From: Nitrobacter sp. Nb-311A
Lineage (GTDB): Bacteria; Pseudomonadota; Alphaproteobacteria; Rhizobiales; Xanthobacteraceae
NCBI RefSeq assembly: GCF_000152905.1
Contig: NZ_AAMY01000007.1
Span: 1 to 64,000 of the forward strand
Length of the DNA: 64,000 nucleotides
Direction of reading: 5' to 3'
This document shows positions 47,710 through 57,590 of the stretch, piece by piece. Every line of letters begins with the position of its first letter. Position 1 is the stretch's first letter. A program made the position numbers and the translations under genes. Below the pieces are notes generated by a model. The model saw only the letters and a list, made by a program, of their open reading frames with translations, made no database searches and was not told where the DNA came from.

Positions 47710-47892
47710 CAGAAATTCGCGGGAAGCGTTGGTGTGTCTCAACCAAAGATAAGAGTTTTTATCGTTGCTCGCGGGAGCAATCGCTTTCGTCGGCGCAGTC
47801 GACGCCGCACACGCGAGCGGTCAGCCCGTGCCCGGCGCAGGTCGAGATCTGCAAAAAGTAAATTCGCGTGCTGGAAACGACGCTCGATAATT
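47710..47892 (+). pseudogene. Truncated duplicate of the OprP-like porin 5' end
   Basis: This stretch matches the porin gene at about 45632-45810 base by base with small changes: for example GGAGCAATCGCTTTCGTCGG versus GGAGCGATCGCTTTTGCCGG, and AGATCTGCAAAAAGTAAATT versus AGATCTGCAAAAGCAAATT. It covers the signal peptide and coiled coil only and carries frame breaks. It stops where a family C repeat begins (47899). Confidence 0.8.
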
Positions 47893-47898
47893 TTGTTC

Positions 47899-47953
47899 TG
47901 ACGCGTTTTCTTTGCGCGGAGCCGGTATCCCCTCGGTCGAAAACGCTCTATAG
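47899..47953. repeat. Dispersed palindromic repeat, family C
   Basis: The copy reads TGACGCGTTTTCTTTGCGCG, GAGCCGGTATCC, then TCGGTCGAAAACGCTCTATA. It abuts the end of the porin fragment and lies just before the ribosomal terminator. Confidence 0.75.
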
Positions 47954-47970
47954 GGCTCGCTCAAACCAAC

Positions 47971-47997
47971 AAAAAAGCGGCGCTCCACAGCGCCGCC
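47971..47997 (-). terminator. Rho-independent terminator of the ribosomal protein cluster
   Basis: On the minus strand GGCGGCGCT, loop GTGG, AGCGCCGC is followed directly by TTTTTTG. It lies about 40 bp past the rplQ stop and should end the long S10-spc-alpha transcript. Confidence 0.9.
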
Positions 47998-48034
47998 CTT
48001 TTAGTTTTCAAATAGTTTTCAAAAGATATCGCGT

Positions 48035-48451
48035 TTACGCAGCTTCCGAAGCCTCGGCCTGCACCGGCCCGGAGTCCTGACCCTTGGCATCGACGTCGCG
48101 ATCGACGAACTCAATCACCGCCATCGGGGCGTTGTCGCCATAACGGAAGCCAGCCTTGATGATACGGGTATAACCGCCATGACGGTCCTTGTAGCGCGGC
48201 GCCAGCACATCGAACAGCTTCTTCACTTGACCGACGTCACGCATCTCGCTGATCGCCTGACGGCGCTTGTCGAGACCACCCTTCTTGCCAAGTGTGACCA
48301 ATTTTTCGACGATCGGACGCAGTTCCTTTGCCTTCGGCAGCGTGGTGACAATCTGCTCATGCTTGATAAGCGACGCCGCCATGTTGGCGAACATGGCCTT
48401 GCGATGCTCCGCGGTGCGATTGAGCTTCCGGTGAACCTTACCATGACGCAT
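48035..48451 (-). CDS. rplQ: 50S ribosomal protein L17
   Basis: This 138-residue protein begins [20 protein letters not shown], the L17 signature, with [20 protein letters not shown] following. It lies near the peptide exit tunnel. Last gene of the leftward cluster, 116 bp after rpoA. The C-terminal tail ([11 protein letters not shown]) is a typical alphaproteobacterial extension. Confidence 0.98.
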   Translation of the reverse strand: MRHGKVHRKLNRTAEHRKAMFANMAASLIKHEQIVTTLPKAKELRPIVEKLVTLGKKGGLDKRRQAISEMRDVGQVKKLFDVLAPRYKDRHGGYTRIIKAGFRYGDNAPMAVIEFVDRDVDAKGQDSGPVQAEASEAA

Positions 48452-48567
48452 TGATGTGATCCTCAGTCTTGTCCGTCGCGACTACCCGGCGGTCGCGTTG
48501 CTCAGGTGGGCTGCCTGCGTTCGCCCTGCTTTGAGGTCCTCTCCGCTGCGGAGAAGAGATCAAAAGC

Positions 48568-49599
48568 TCAGTAATGGTCCTCGAAGCGCTTTGCCAGCTC
48601 GTCGATATTTTCCGGCGGCCAGCCCGGCACTTCCATGCCGAGGTGCAGCCCCATCTGGGCCAGCACTTCCTTGATTTCGTTTAGCGACTTGCGTCCGAAG
48701 TTCGGCGTGCGCAACATCTCTGCTTCCGACTTCTGCACCAGATCGCCAATGTAAACGATATTGTCGTTCTTCAGGCAGTTCGCGGAGCGCACCGACAATT
48801 CCAGTTCGTCCACTTTCTTGAGGAAGGCCGGATTGAACGCCAAATCCGGAATGATCTCGGTGGCGACTTCCTTGCGCGGCTCCTCGAAGTTGACGAAGAC
48901 GTTGAGTTGATCCTGAAGGATGCGCGCGGCGAAGGCCACAGCGTCCTCGGGTGTCACCCCGCCATTCGTTTCGATGGTCATGGTCAGTTTGTCATAGTCG
49001 AGGATCTGACCCTCACGCGTATTCTCGACCTTGTAGGATACTTTGCGCACCGGCGAATACAGGCTGTCGACCGGTATCAGTCCGATCGGCGCATCCTCGG
49101 GCCGGTTGCGCTCGGCGGCAATGTAGCCCTTGCCGGCGGCGACCGTGAACTCCATGCGAATCTCGGCGCCGTCGTCGAGGGTGCAGATCTGAAGGTCCGG
49201 ATTAAGCACCACGATGTCGCCGACGGTCTGGATGTCACCTGCGGTGACGCTGCCGGGACCCTGCTTCTTCACGACCATGCGCTTGGGGCCTTCGCCCTGC
49301 ATCTTGATCGCAATGTCCTTGATGTTCAGCACGATGTCCGTGACATCCTCGCGAACGCCCGCGATCGAGGAGAATTCGTGCAGAACGCCATCGATATGCA
49401 CCGACTGCACCGCAGCTCCCTGCAGCGAGGACAGCAGGATGCGGCGCAGCGCGTTACCGAGCGTCTGGCCGAAACCGCGCTCGAGCGGCTCGGCGACCAG
49501 GGTCGCAAAGCGCGAAGGATCGCTGCCGGGAACGACCTGCAGCTTGTTCGGCCGAATGAGCTCTTGCCAATTTTTCTGGATCGTCACTGTTTCACCCAT
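48568..49599 (-). CDS. rpoA: RNA polymerase alpha subunit
   Basis: This 343-residue protein has an N-terminal dimerisation/assembly domain ([20 protein letters not shown] and [20 protein letters not shown]). The C-terminal domain (about 255-325, [20 protein letters not shown] and [20 protein letters not shown]) contacts UP elements and activators such as LysR-type CbbR. The start [17 protein letters not shown] fits relatives. Between rpsK and rplQ, as usual. Confidence 0.98.
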   Translation of the reverse strand: MGETVTIQKNWQELIRPNKLQVVPGSDPSRFATLVAEPLERGFGQTLGNALRRILLSSLQGAAVQSVHIDGVLHEFSSIAGVREDVTDIVLNIKDIAIKMQGEGPKRMVVKKQGPGSVTAGDIQTVGDIVVLNPDLQICTLDDGAEIRMEFTVAAGKGYIAAERNRPEDAPIGLIPVDSLYSPVRKVSYKVENTREGQILDYDKLTMTIETNGGVTPEDAVAFAARILQDQLNVFVNFEEPRKEVATEIIPDLAFNPAFLKKVDELELSVRSANCLKNDNIVYIGDLVQKSEAEMLRTPNFGRKSLNEIKEVLAQMGLHLGMEVPGWPPENIDELAKRFEDHY

Positions 49600-49698
49600 G
49601 CCATCAACGTCATTGGCGTTGGAGGACGCGGATCAATCCGCGCAATAAGAAAATAAAGATTTCGAACTGACGGGGGCGACAAATGCCGCCGTCGAATA

Positions 49699-50091
49699 TC
49701 AAACGCGCCGTCGCTTGCGTGGACGGCAACCGTTATGAGGGATCGCGGTCACATCGCGGATCGAGGTAACGGTGAAGCCTGCGGCCTGCAGCGCGCGCAA
49801 GGCCGATTCGCGGCCCGAGCCCGGACCGGCCACTTCGACCTCGAGGGTGCGCATGCCGTGCTCCTGCGCCTTCTTGGAAACGTCTTCCGCCGCCACCTGT
49901 GCCGCGTAGGGAGTGGACTTGCGTGATCCCTTGAACCCCATTGTCCCGGCCGATGACCAGGCGATCGTATTGCCCTGCGCATCGGTGATGGTGATGGTGG
50001 TGTTGTTGAACGACGAATTGACATGCGCGATGCCGGACGCGATGTTCTTGCGCTCGCGGCGGCGAACGCGTGTCGTAGCTTCCTTACCCAT
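49699..50091 (-). CDS. rpsK: 30S ribosomal protein S11
   Basis: This 130-residue protein contains [20 protein letters not shown] and [20 protein letters not shown] and ends in the basic RKRRRV. It forms the mRNA platform with S18/S21. The ATG at 50091 ([16 protein letters not shown]) fits; the eight extra upstream codons are not conserved. Confidence 0.98.
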
Positions 50092-50200
50092 TGTCAGCCT
50101 TTCCTGTGATCTCAACGCCGCCGTAATGCCAGCGGCTCCACCGACGAAGCGAGTAGCGACCCGAATCTATTCGCTATTCGTCATTATCCTGACCGCGCTC

Positions 50201-50569
50201 TTACTTTTTCTTGCCGGCGATGGACTTGGCCGGCCCCTTGCGGGTGCGCGCATTGGTATGGGTGCGCTGGCCGCGCACCGGCAGTCCGCGGCGATGACGC
50301 AAGCCGCGATAGCAACCGAGATCCATCAGCCGCTTGATGTTGATACCAACCTCACGACGAAGATCGCCTTCGACGAGGTAGTCGCGGTCGATGACTTCCC
50401 GAATCTGAAGCACTTCCTGATCGGTCAGCTGCGAAACCCGGCGATCGGCCGGAATCTTGACCTTCTCGATGATCTCAGCGGCATTCTTTTGACCAATGCC
50501 ATGGATATACTGAAGCGCGATAACGACGCGCTTGTTGGTCGGGATATTCACGCCGGCAATGCGGGCCAC
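50201..50569 (-). CDS. rpsM: 30S ribosomal protein S13
   Basis: This 122-residue protein begins [20 protein letters not shown] and contains [20 protein letters not shown] and [18 protein letters not shown], the rRNA-contacting tail. It sits in the head of the 30S subunit. First gene after the adk gap, 109 bp before rpsK. Confidence 0.98.
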   Translation of the reverse strand: MARIAGVNIPTNKRVVIALQYIHGIGQKNAAEIIEKVKIPADRRVSQLTDQEVLQIREVIDRDYLVEGDLRREVGINIKRLMDLGCYRGLRHRRGLPVRGQRTHTNARTRKGPAKSIAGKKK

Positions 50570-50649
50570 AGACTTCTCTCCTCTTGCCGACTCGTGGGGA
50601 GCCGGCCTTTCCCTTGTTATTTCAGGCGGGTATCCTCAAACACAAGAAC

Positions 50650-50680
50650 GACGCCCGACCCTCTGCGGGGTCCGGCATCG
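50650..50680 (-). terminator. Possible terminator or stem upstream of rpsM
   Basis: GACGCCCGACCC and GGGTCCGGCATC form a 12-bp stem with one wobble and one mismatch over a short loop. On the minus strand it is followed by GTTCTTGTGTTTG. If active it would partly separate adk from rpsM transcription. Confidence 0.4.
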
Positions 50681-50858
50681 TCTGAAACGATCCGCTGGAT
50701 GCTTGTTTATTAAGGACTCGGTGGCATTCCGTCAACCGTTCCCCCGCTTTTGTTCGCTATTTCGTGACTTTCAGGCTGCCATTCTTGTCGCGTTCCAAGG
50801 CGCCCCGCTTTCCATCCAACGGCGGCCCCCCAACCATCATTTGTTGGTTTTCTCGGCT

Positions 50859-50914
50859 TATAGGGCGTTTTCGAGCGAAGTGGACACCGGTTCGCGTGAA
50901 GAGAAACGCGCCAA
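50859..50914. repeat. Dispersed palindromic repeat, family C
   Basis: It reads TATAGGGCGTTTTCGAGCGA, AGTGGACACCGGTTCGCGTG, AAGAGAAACGCGCCAAA. It occupies the 419-bp adk-rpsM gap. The rest of the gap shows only the stem at 50650-50680. Confidence 0.8.
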
Positions 50915-50988
50915 ATCGAAATCATGGGGCCCTGCTTCTGACTCAGTCAGAGGCAGAAAGGCTCCAGCTATCGATTTCTGGCCCCGCC

Positions 50989-51609
50989 TTACCATCGGCG
51001 GACGCCGAACTTTGACATCGGAACTCCCGAGCGCCTCAAGACGCGGCGAATATCCCGCGTGACGTCGTCGATGGCCATCATGCCGTCAACAGTCAGCAGC
51101 TTGCCGCGCTCCGAATAGTAGCGAATGAGCGGCTCCGTCAGTGCGCGATAGCTGGCCAGCCGCTTCGCGAGCACCTCAGGCCGATCATCGGCCCGCACCT
51201 GCTCGCCCCGCGCCGTCATTTCCGCGACACGGCTTTCAACGCGCTGCAGCAGCGCACTTTCGTCGACGCGAAGCTCGACCACGGCATCGAGCACGAGATT
51301 TTTGGATTGAAGCAGACGATCCAGCGCCTCAGCCTGCGGCACCGTACGCGGAAAGCCGTCGAGGATGAATCCCATCTTCGCGTCCGCCTGCTCCAGCCGG
51401 TCGGAAATGATGCCGATCACGACATCGTCCGGGACCAGCCCCCCGCTCGCCATGATGTCCTTGGCCTTGAGGCCGACCGGTGTGCCGGCGGCAACGGCTG
51501 CGCGCAGCATGTCGCCGGTGGAAAGCTGAATGATTCCGTAGTGACGGACCAGACGTTGCGCCTGCGTTCCTTTTCCCGCCCCCGGCGGCCCGAGAAAAAT
51601 CAGTCTCAT
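50989..51609 (-). CDS. adk: Adenylate kinase, short-LID form
   Basis: This 206-residue enzyme interconverts ATP, AMP and [22 protein letters not shown] is the P-loop, [11 protein letters not shown] the AMP site, and [17 protein letters not shown] follows. The LID is short ([20 protein letters not shown]) without the zinc-finger cysteines, as in related alphaproteobacteria. The start at 51609 is [10 protein letters not shown]. It normally follows secY directly; here another gene intervenes. Confidence 0.96.
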   Translation of the reverse strand: MRLIFLGPPGAGKGTQAQRLVRHYGIIQLSTGDMLRAAVAAGTPVGLKAKDIMASGGLVPDDVVIGIISDRLEQADAKMGFILDGFPRTVPQAEALDRLLQSKNLVLDAVVELRVDESALLQRVESRVAEMTARGEQVRADDRPEVLAKRLASYRALTEPLIRYYSERGKLLTVDGMMAIDDVTRDIRRVLRRSGVPMSKFGVRRW

Positions 51610-52078
51610 AAAGAATTGCCCCATCGCCGGGTGAACGGGCAGCCGTGCACCTGAGCTTCGATATCAGGCACAGAGCAAGACACGGTCCGCGCCCCTCACG
51701 GCAACTCATAGGGCATCCCGCCGCAGGCGATCAATGCCTCAGACAAGAATCACGGGCGGCAGATAGATCGCGGCGGCGAATATCGTATACGAATCTCAAA
51801 CGAAGAATCCCCGGAGTGAAAACTGGTTGGCAGGCCTGATACGCACTCCGCAAAAGCGGATACACCGTCGCAAACGGAATAGCACAAGTTATTGACGGAG
51901 GACGATTTTTCTCGCTAGAAAGCGGATCTCATTAACGCGCAGCCGGCAGACACCGCAGTGCTCCAGAGCGCAGCGGACTCGATATGCTTGCCCTGAGTTC
52001 TTTCCGCCAATGATCCTTTGCGGACATACCGAAATCAAAAAGGACCGAAAAGGCCGAGACGAGGAGCGCTGCGGCTCA
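51610..52078. other. Gap upstream of adk, nothing recognised
   Basis: These 469 bp between the glycosidase-like gene and adk show no intact frame, RNA gene or repeat of the known families. They presumably hold an adk promoter, since the normal secY-adk linkage is broken. Confidence 0.45.
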
Positions 52079-53338
52079 CTACGGAAGTCCCTTTGTCATC
52101 GTAAAGGGGTTGAAGCCATGCTCCGCAAGGGCGGCCCACGAAGCTGCGCCAAGATGTGACAATCGGAAATAGACTCGCGGCTTGGTCGGGTCGGTGTCCA
52201 ACACGAACCCGGTCGGTAATTCGCGGACAGTCGTGGCATAGAACCCACCATCGGGCGACCTCTGGGATTCGATGACAGCGAGCAACGACTCGGCCCTCTC
52301 AGTCCTGCCGAGCAATTTCATCAAGAGAGCCACTTGGCCCGTCCCTTCGGTCCATACACCGTCCCGGTCTTCACTATAAGAAAAGCCCCCGCCGACACTC
52401 ATTCGCTGTTCGGCGGTCGTCATTGCCGATGCAAATTTCCCGGCGGCTCCGTGAAGCGCTGTTAAAGGCCAGATCTGAGCATCCAGAGCCAAAATCGGAT
52501 TGTGCGTGACGCCGTCTTCGGCGGTCCCTGCGGCGAAACAGGCGCATGCCGGATTCCACATCGTATTTACGAAGGCCTCAGCAACCGTCGCCTTCTCGCG
52601 CCAGCGCGAATCGCCTGCGCGGATCGCAAGGAGGCCAAACGCGGCGGCGAGGTCCGTATTATGTTCAGTCGATTTCCACGTCCGCACTTCCGGTGTCGGT
52701 TCGTGCCCAAACGTACCACCCGTGAAGCCGCCAGGACCGCGCGTATCGGCCCATTGCGCGACCCAGGCGCCAAGCCGCGCTGCACCGTCGCGAAACCGAG
52801 AGCCGGTGTTCACATCATCAATCGACAGCAACGCCAACATGGCCCATGCCATGTTACCAACATCGCTGCCCACCTGATATCGATCCTCTAACCATTTGTT
52901 CTGAGTATTGTCCCACCACCCTGGAAGTTTGACAGGGCCATTCGCCACCCCACCCGCGGCGTAAGCGTTCCTGAGCCGTCCATCATGCCAGGTGCGGTCG
53001 TTGTCGATGGCCCATAGAATCGCCGAGCCAATCCGATACGCTTTGTCTTGCTCGCCGCAACCGACCAATGCGATGGCGGCTACCGCATTGTCATAGACAT
53101 AGGCGGCGCCATGCAGAGGCCCCGATTCGACGGTCGGATAGCTGGGCAGGAACAACTGCTCTGATGGCGGCGCCTTATCAATTAGACCAGCGAGGTATCC
53201 GCACGCTGACGTTTTTGGTGCTGCTAAAGCCTGCAGCGGAGCTGAGGCCATCATGATTGCGAAAGTCGCGACGACCCAAGTGTGAAGGCAGAGCCCGCGA
53301 CAACGGTAGAAGCCATAAGCGATTGGTGCCGGTCGCAT
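52079..53338 (-). CDS. Exported six-hairpin glycosidase-like protein
   Basis: This 419-residue protein has a probable signal sequence (VVATFAIMMASAPLQALAAP). The mature part looks like an alpha/alpha barrel: repeated helical hairpins with aromatic-rich turns such as LPGWWDNTQNKWLEDRYQVG, GNMAWAMLALLSID, TEHNTDLAAAFGLLAIRA and DGVWTEGTGQVALLMKLLG. This pattern is typical of six-hairpin glycoside hydrolases, but no catalytic pair can be fixed and the family is not certain. It lies between secY and adk in a position normally free of genes, so it looks inserted. Confidence 0.65.
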   Translation of the reverse strand: MRPAPIAYGFYRCRGLCLHTWVVATFAIMMASAPLQALAAPKTSACGYLAGLIDKAPPSEQLFLPSYPTVESGPLHGAAYVYDNAVAAIALVGCGEQDKAYRIGSAILWAIDNDRTWHDGRLRNAYAAGGVANGPVKLPGWWDNTQNKWLEDRYQVGSDVGNMAWAMLALLSIDDVNTGSRFRDGAARLGAWVAQWADTRGPGGFTGGTFGHEPTPEVRTWKSTEHNTDLAAAFGLLAIRAGDSRWREKATVAEAFVNTMWNPACACFAAGTAEDGVTHNPILALDAQIWPLTALHGAAGKFASAMTTAEQRMSVGGGFSYSEDRDGVWTEGTGQVALLMKLLGRTERAESLLAVIESQRSPDGGFYATTVRELPTGFVLDTDPTKPRVYFRLSHLGAASWAALAEHGFNPFTMTKGLP

Positions 53339-53563
53339 GTCGCTGCCTCTCGTGTCTTTTCAGACAGACTTTGGGGCATCAGAAAGAAAGCAGGTCAGGA
53401 TCGAGTAAAAATCGTGCCCTCGTCTTCAACGGCAGTTTATGGCCCGCTGCCGCACAACTCCGGCCGCTTGGGGGCAAAGCAGACATTGCCTTCGCATCAC
53501 GCCGCTGGGTTTATGGGTACACGGCCGAGATAACCGATTCCGCAAGCGAGAAAACGCCTCACG

Positions 53564-54895
53564 TCACCGACGGCGGCCTCTCAGCTTGGATTTCTTGATC
53601 AGGCCCTCATACTGGTGGGCCAGCAGATATCCCTGCACCTGCGACACCGTATCCATCGTGACGCTGACCACGATCAGAAGCGACGTGCCGCCGAAATAGA
53701 AGGGGACGGCTGCGTAGGAAATCAGAATCTCAGGGATAAGGCAGACAACCGCGAGATAGACGGCCCCGGGCACCGTGATGCGTGAAAGCACGTAGTCGAT
53801 ATACTCGGCGGTCCGCTCACCTGGCCTGATGCCCGGAATGAAGCCGCCGTGCTTCTTGAGATTATCGGCTGTCTCGGTCGGATTAAATACAATCGCGGTG
53901 TAGAAAAAGGTGAAGAACACGATCAGCGCGATATACAGCACCAGAAACAGCGGCCGGCCGTGACCGAGTTGGGTATTGATCCACTGGAACCATTCCGGTC
54001 CGCTACCCGCGTTGAAATTCGCGACGGTCGTCGGCAGCAGCAGCAGCGACGAAGCGAAAATCGGCGGAATCACACCCGAGGTATTGAGCTTCAGCGGCAA
54101 ATGGGAAGATTGCCCATCAAACATCTTATTGCCGACCTGACGCTTCGGATACTGGATCAGCAACCTGCGCTGGGCGCGCTCCATGAACACGATAAAGGCA
54201 ATCACCGCCACGACCATGATCAGAACGATCAGGATGATCCCCGTGGACAGCGCGCCTTGCCGGCCGAGTTCCAGCATGTTGGCGAGCGCGGATGGCAGCT
54301 CGGCGACGATACCGGCCATGATGATAAGGGAAATGCCGTTGCCGATGCCTCGCGATGTGATCTGCTCTCCAAGCCACATCAGAAACATGGTTCCGCCGGT
54401 CAATGTGATCGCGGTCGAGACCAGGAAAAACATGCCGGGATTAGTGACGACGTTGCCAGCGCCCTGAAGTCCGACGGCAATGCCATAGGACTGGAAGAAC
54501 GCCAGCACCACCGTGAGATAGCGGGTGTATTGATTGATGACCTTGCGGCCGGCTTCGCCCTCCTTCTTGAGGGCTTCGAGCTTTGGCGATACCGAGGTCA
54601 AAAGTTGCAGGATGATCGCGGCCGAAATGTACGGCATAATGTTCAGGGCGAAAATCGCCATGCGGTCGATACCGCCGCCGGAGAACATATTGAACATCCC
54701 GAGGATGCCGCCAGCCTGGGAATTGAACACTTTTTGCCAGACCGTCGGGTCAATGCCCGGCAGCGGGATATAGGTACCCAGCCGATAGACAAGCAGGGCG
54801 CCGAGCGTGAACCAGATGCGCTTTTTCAGCTCGTCCGCTTTTGCAAACGCCGAGAAGTTAAGGTTAGCCGCCAGTTGTTCCGCTGCTGAGACCAT
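53564..54895 (-). CDS. secY: Preprotein translocase subunit SecY
   Basis: This 443-residue, ten-helix channel protein contains LGTYIPLPGIDPTVW, MFSGGGIDRMAIFALNIMPY, LKLNTSGVIPPIFASSLLLL (the plug/TM7 region) and GFIPGIRPGERTAEYIDYVL. It forms the Sec channel with SecE and SecG. It follows rplO as usual in the spc operon, with 147 bp between. Confidence 0.98.
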   Translation of the reverse strand: MVSAAEQLAANLNFSAFAKADELKKRIWFTLGALLVYRLGTYIPLPGIDPTVWQKVFNSQAGGILGMFNMFSGGGIDRMAIFALNIMPYISAAIILQLLTSVSPKLEALKKEGEAGRKVINQYTRYLTVVLAFFQSYGIAVGLQGAGNVVTNPGMFFLVSTAITLTGGTMFLMWLGEQITSRGIGNGISLIIMAGIVAELPSALANMLELGRQGALSTGIILIVLIMVVAVIAFIVFMERAQRRLLIQYPKRQVGNKMFDGQSSHLPLKLNTSGVIPPIFASSLLLLPTTVANFNAGSGPEWFQWINTQLGHGRPLFLVLYIALIVFFTFFYTAIVFNPTETADNLKKHGGFIPGIRPGERTAEYIDYVLSRITVPGAVYLAVVCLIPEILISYAAVPFYFGGTSLLIVVSVTMDTVSQVQGYLLAHQYEGLIKKSKLRGRRR

Positions 54896-55042
54896 ATTCA
54901 GCTTTCTCCCGCGCCAATGGTGCCGTCACGCTCCGCCAGAACGGGCCAGCAGCAGACGCCAGACCTCTCATGATGCTCGATTTTGATAAATCCAACATCC
55001 GCAAGTCCCTGTCATGCACCAAAGCGGGCGATGACACAGATG

Positions 55043-55528
55043 TTAAGCTGCCTCACCTTCATCTTTCTTCGGCGCAAGGATTTTCACTGTGCCGCCCGCC
55101 TTCTCGATCGCCGCGATCGCGGACTTCGAAGCACCGTGAACCTCAATCGTCAGTTTCGCCTTGATCTCCCCACGACCAAGCAGGCGAACGCCACCCTTAC
55201 TGCGGCGCACGACGCCAGATTTCACCAGCAACTCGGAGTTGATGGTATCCTTGGGATCGATCGACCCGGCGTCGACCGCCGCCTGAAGCCGGTCAAGGTT
55301 GATTTCGGCGAACTCCACCCGGAAAATATTATTGAAGCCCCGCTTCGGCAACCGCCGGTGCAGCGGCATCTGACCTCCCTCGAAGCCTTTGATGCGTACA
55401 CCCGAGCGCGCGGTCTGTCCCTTGCCGCCACGGCCACCGGTCTTGCCCTTACCGGAGCCGATACCCCGGCCGATCCGCATGCGCTTTTTGCGCGAGCCTG
55501 CGTTGTCGGCGATATCGCAAAGTTTCAT
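55043..55528 (-). CDS. rplO: 50S ribosomal protein L15
   Basis: This 161-residue protein begins [20 protein letters not shown] and then has [19 protein letters not shown], the Gly-rich rRNA-binding arm, and [15 protein letters not shown]. The C-terminal domain ends [13 protein letters not shown]. Between rpmD and secY. Confidence 0.98.
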   Translation of the reverse strand: MKLCDIADNAGSRKKRMRIGRGIGSGKGKTGGRGGKGQTARSGVRIKGFEGGQMPLHRRLPKRGFNNIFRVEFAEINLDRLQAAVDAGSIDPKDTINSELLVKSGVVRRSKGGVRLLGRGEIKAKLTIEVHGASKSAIAAIEKAGGTVKILAPKKDEGEAA

Positions 55529-55647
55529 GGTCGCGTCCTCATCGTATTCGTCGTGCCAGCATTGTTCCGGCCTTCCACGTCTTGTGCCGAAACCGGCGTT
55601 TTCCAGACCATGGCCCCCGGCACAGGCCGGACATAAATAGCAAAATG

Positions 55648-55842
55648 TTACGTCTCGTCGATCACCCGGACGATATGCCGAACCTTCGCGATCATGCCGC
55701 GAATTTCAGGCGTATCCTGCAACTCCGCAGTTCGGCCGATCTTGTTGAGCTTGAGCCCGACCAACGTCGAGCGCTGCGAGTGATGGCGGCGGATTGCGCT
55801 GCCGGTCTGCTCGACCTTGATTGTTTTTGCGGCCTTGGCCAT
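55648..55842 (-). CDS. rpmD: 50S ribosomal protein L30
   Basis: This 64-residue protein ([20 protein letters not shown], ending HIVRVIDET) matches the short bacterial L30. The longer upstream frame is not conserved. It lies 77 bp downstream of rpsE. Confidence 0.97.
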   Translation of the reverse strand: MAKAAKTIKVEQTGSAIRRHHSQRSTLVGLKLNKIGRTAELQDTPEIRGMIAKVRHIVRVIDET

Positions 55843-55919
55843 CGTCGTCACTCCAAATCCTGTCTCGCCTGGCGGGTTGAATGGGCAGGCAGCAACCATT
55901 CGGCCCAACCCGGATCCGC

Positions 55920-56495
55920 TTATTCGGCAACAGCCTCCGCATCACCGCCCACACGACGCGATTGCAGGGTCGATACCTTGATGTTGCGGCGCGCGGAAAC
56001 CGAGCGCGGTGAATCCTGATGCTTCAGCGCGTCGAACGTCGCGCGAACCATATTGTAGGGATTGGACGAGCCGATCGACTTCGCCACCACGTCCTGGATA
56101 CCGAGCGTCTCGAACACCGCGCGCATCGGACCGCCGGCGATGATGCCGGTACCGGCCGGCGCGGCGCGCAGATAAACGCGTCCCGCCCCATGACGGCCCG
56201 CGATATCGTGGTGTAGCGTCCGGCCCTCACGGAGCGCCACGCGGGTCAGATTGCGTTTCGCCGACTCCGTCGCTTTGCGGATCGCTTCCGGAACCTCACG
56301 CGCCTTGCCGTGCCCGAACCCGACGCGGCCCTTCTGATCGCCGATCACGACAAGCGCCGCGAAACCGAAGCGCTTGCCGCCCTTGACGACCTTCGCCACG
56401 CGGTTGATGTGGACCAGCTTGTCGACGAACTCGCTGTCGCGCTCCTCGCGATCCCTGCTCCGTTCGCGTCCGCCGCGTTCGCGTTCACCTGCCAT
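55920..56495 (-). CDS. rpsE: 30S ribosomal protein S5
   Basis: This 191-residue protein has a charged N-terminal extension ([20 protein letters not shown]), then [20 protein letters not shown] and [20 protein letters not shown], the S5 signature. It helps control decoding accuracy. The tail [18 protein letters not shown] is common in rhizobia. Confidence 0.98.
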   Translation of the reverse strand: MAGERERGGRERSRDREERDSEFVDKLVHINRVAKVVKGGKRFGFAALVVIGDQKGRVGFGHGKAREVPEAIRKATESAKRNLTRVALREGRTLHHDIAGRHGAGRVYLRAAPAGTGIIAGGPMRAVFETLGIQDVVAKSIGSSNPYNMVRATFDALKHQDSPRSVSARRNIKVSTLQSRRVGGDAEAVAE

Positions 56496-56560
56496 GGTGT
56501 TTTTCCGATCCTTGTGAGGCTTTCGCCCCGGTCCTATCCGTTCGATACCAATCTCAATAC

Positions 56561-56613
56561 GCGTAGTCTTGTCGCAAAACCGGATTCGCTTTTGCGGACC
56601 ACGCGCCTAGAAG
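56561..56613. repeat. Dispersed palindromic repeat, family D, supplying the rplR stop
   Basis: The copy reads GCGTAGTCTTGTCGCAAAAC, CGGATTCGCTTTTGCGGACC, ACGCGCCTAG. The TAG stop of rplR (56607-56609, minus strand) lies within its conserved CTAG end. It is closely related to 57541-57590. Confidence 0.75.
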
Positions 56614-56969
56614 CTCAATCCGCTTTCGCGAGCGGCATCAGCCAACGCCTTGACGCGACCGTGATAGAGATAGCCGCCACGATCAAAAACAACTTCCGTG
56701 ACGCCGTTCTTCACCGCCCGTTCCGCCAACAGCTTACCAACCTCCTTGGCCGCCTCGATATTGGCGCCCGTATTGCCCGTACCGCGCATCACTTTCTCGA
56801 GCGAGGACGCCGAAGCCAGCGTCTCGCCCTTCAGGTCGTCAATGACCTGGGCATATATATGCTTCGACGAGCGGAACACCGACAGCCGCGGTCGGCCATT
56901 TGCAGTCCGACGCAACGACAGCCTCACGCGTTGCTTGCGCCGGGCATTCGTAATCTTCAGTTTCGACAT
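56607..56969 (-). CDS. rplR: 50S ribosomal protein L18
   Basis: This 120-residue protein contains [36 protein letters not shown] and [20 protein letters not shown], and ends ESGLSF. It binds 5S rRNA. Its stop codon falls inside a dispersed repeat. It lies 11 bp after rplF. Confidence 0.98.
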   Translation of the reverse strand: MSKLKITNARRKQRVRLSLRRTANGRPRLSVFRSSKHIYAQVIDDLKGETLASASSLEKVMRGTGNTGANIEAAKEVGKLLAERAVKNGVTEVVFDRGGYLYHGRVKALADAARESGLSF

Positions 56970-56980
56970 GACCGGCTCCG

Positions 56981-57514
56981 TTATTTCTTCTTTCCTTCCT
57001 TGCGGAAGATTGTTTCGTCGGCGTACTTCACGCCCTTGCCCTTGTAGGGCTCCGGCGGACGATAGCCACGGATTTCGGCCGCGACCTGACCAACGCGCTG
57101 CGCATCATTACCCGTGATCGTAATTTCAGTCGGCTTTGGCACAGCAATCGTGATCCCTTCGGGGATCGGGTAACTGACATCGTGACTATAGCCGAGCGCG
57201 AGCTGCAACGATTTGCCTTGTAACGCGGCGCGATAGCCGACGCCGACAATCTCGAGCTTCTTCTCGAATCCCTTCGTGACGCCAGCGACAAGATTTGCGA
57301 CTTGCGCGCGGGCGGTACCATACAGTGCCTGCGCACGCTTGGTCTGGTATCGAGGCGCGACCTTCACTACGCCGCTCTCGAGATTCACCTCGACGTCATC
57401 ATGGACAATGAACTGAAGCTCGCCTTTCGGCCCCTTCATCTTGACGGTCTGCCCTTGGACCGTCGCAGTAACACCGGACGGCACCGTGACTGGCCTCTTG
57501 CCGATGCGTGACAT
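56981..57514 (-). CDS. rplF: 50S ribosomal protein L6
   Basis: This 177-residue protein begins [20 protein letters not shown] and contains [20 protein letters not shown] and the C-terminal [20 protein letters not shown] plus KEGKKK. It lies near the factor-binding site. A 70-bp gap holding a repeat separates it from rpsH. Confidence 0.98.
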   Translation of the reverse strand: MSRIGKRPVTVPSGVTATVQGQTVKMKGPKGELQFIVHDDVEVNLESGVVKVAPRYQTKRAQALYGTARAQVANLVAGVTKGFEKKLEIVGVGYRAALQGKSLQLALGYSHDVSYPIPEGITIAVPKPTEITITGNDAQRVGQVAAEIRGYRPPEPYKGKGVKYADETIFRKEGKKK

Positions 57515-57540
57515 GGCTCATTCCTTCATATTAGTCTGCG

Positions 57541-57590
57541 CGCATTGCTGTCGCAAAATCGGTTCCCACTTTCGCGACACGCATCTAGAA
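57541..57590. repeat. Dispersed palindromic repeat, family D, supplying the rpsH stop
   Basis: It reads CGCATTGCTGTCGCAAAATC, GGTTCCCACTTTCGCGACAC, GCATCTAGAA. The rpsH TAG stop (57585-57587, minus strand) lies in its CTAGA end, as in the copy at rplR. Confidence 0.75.
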
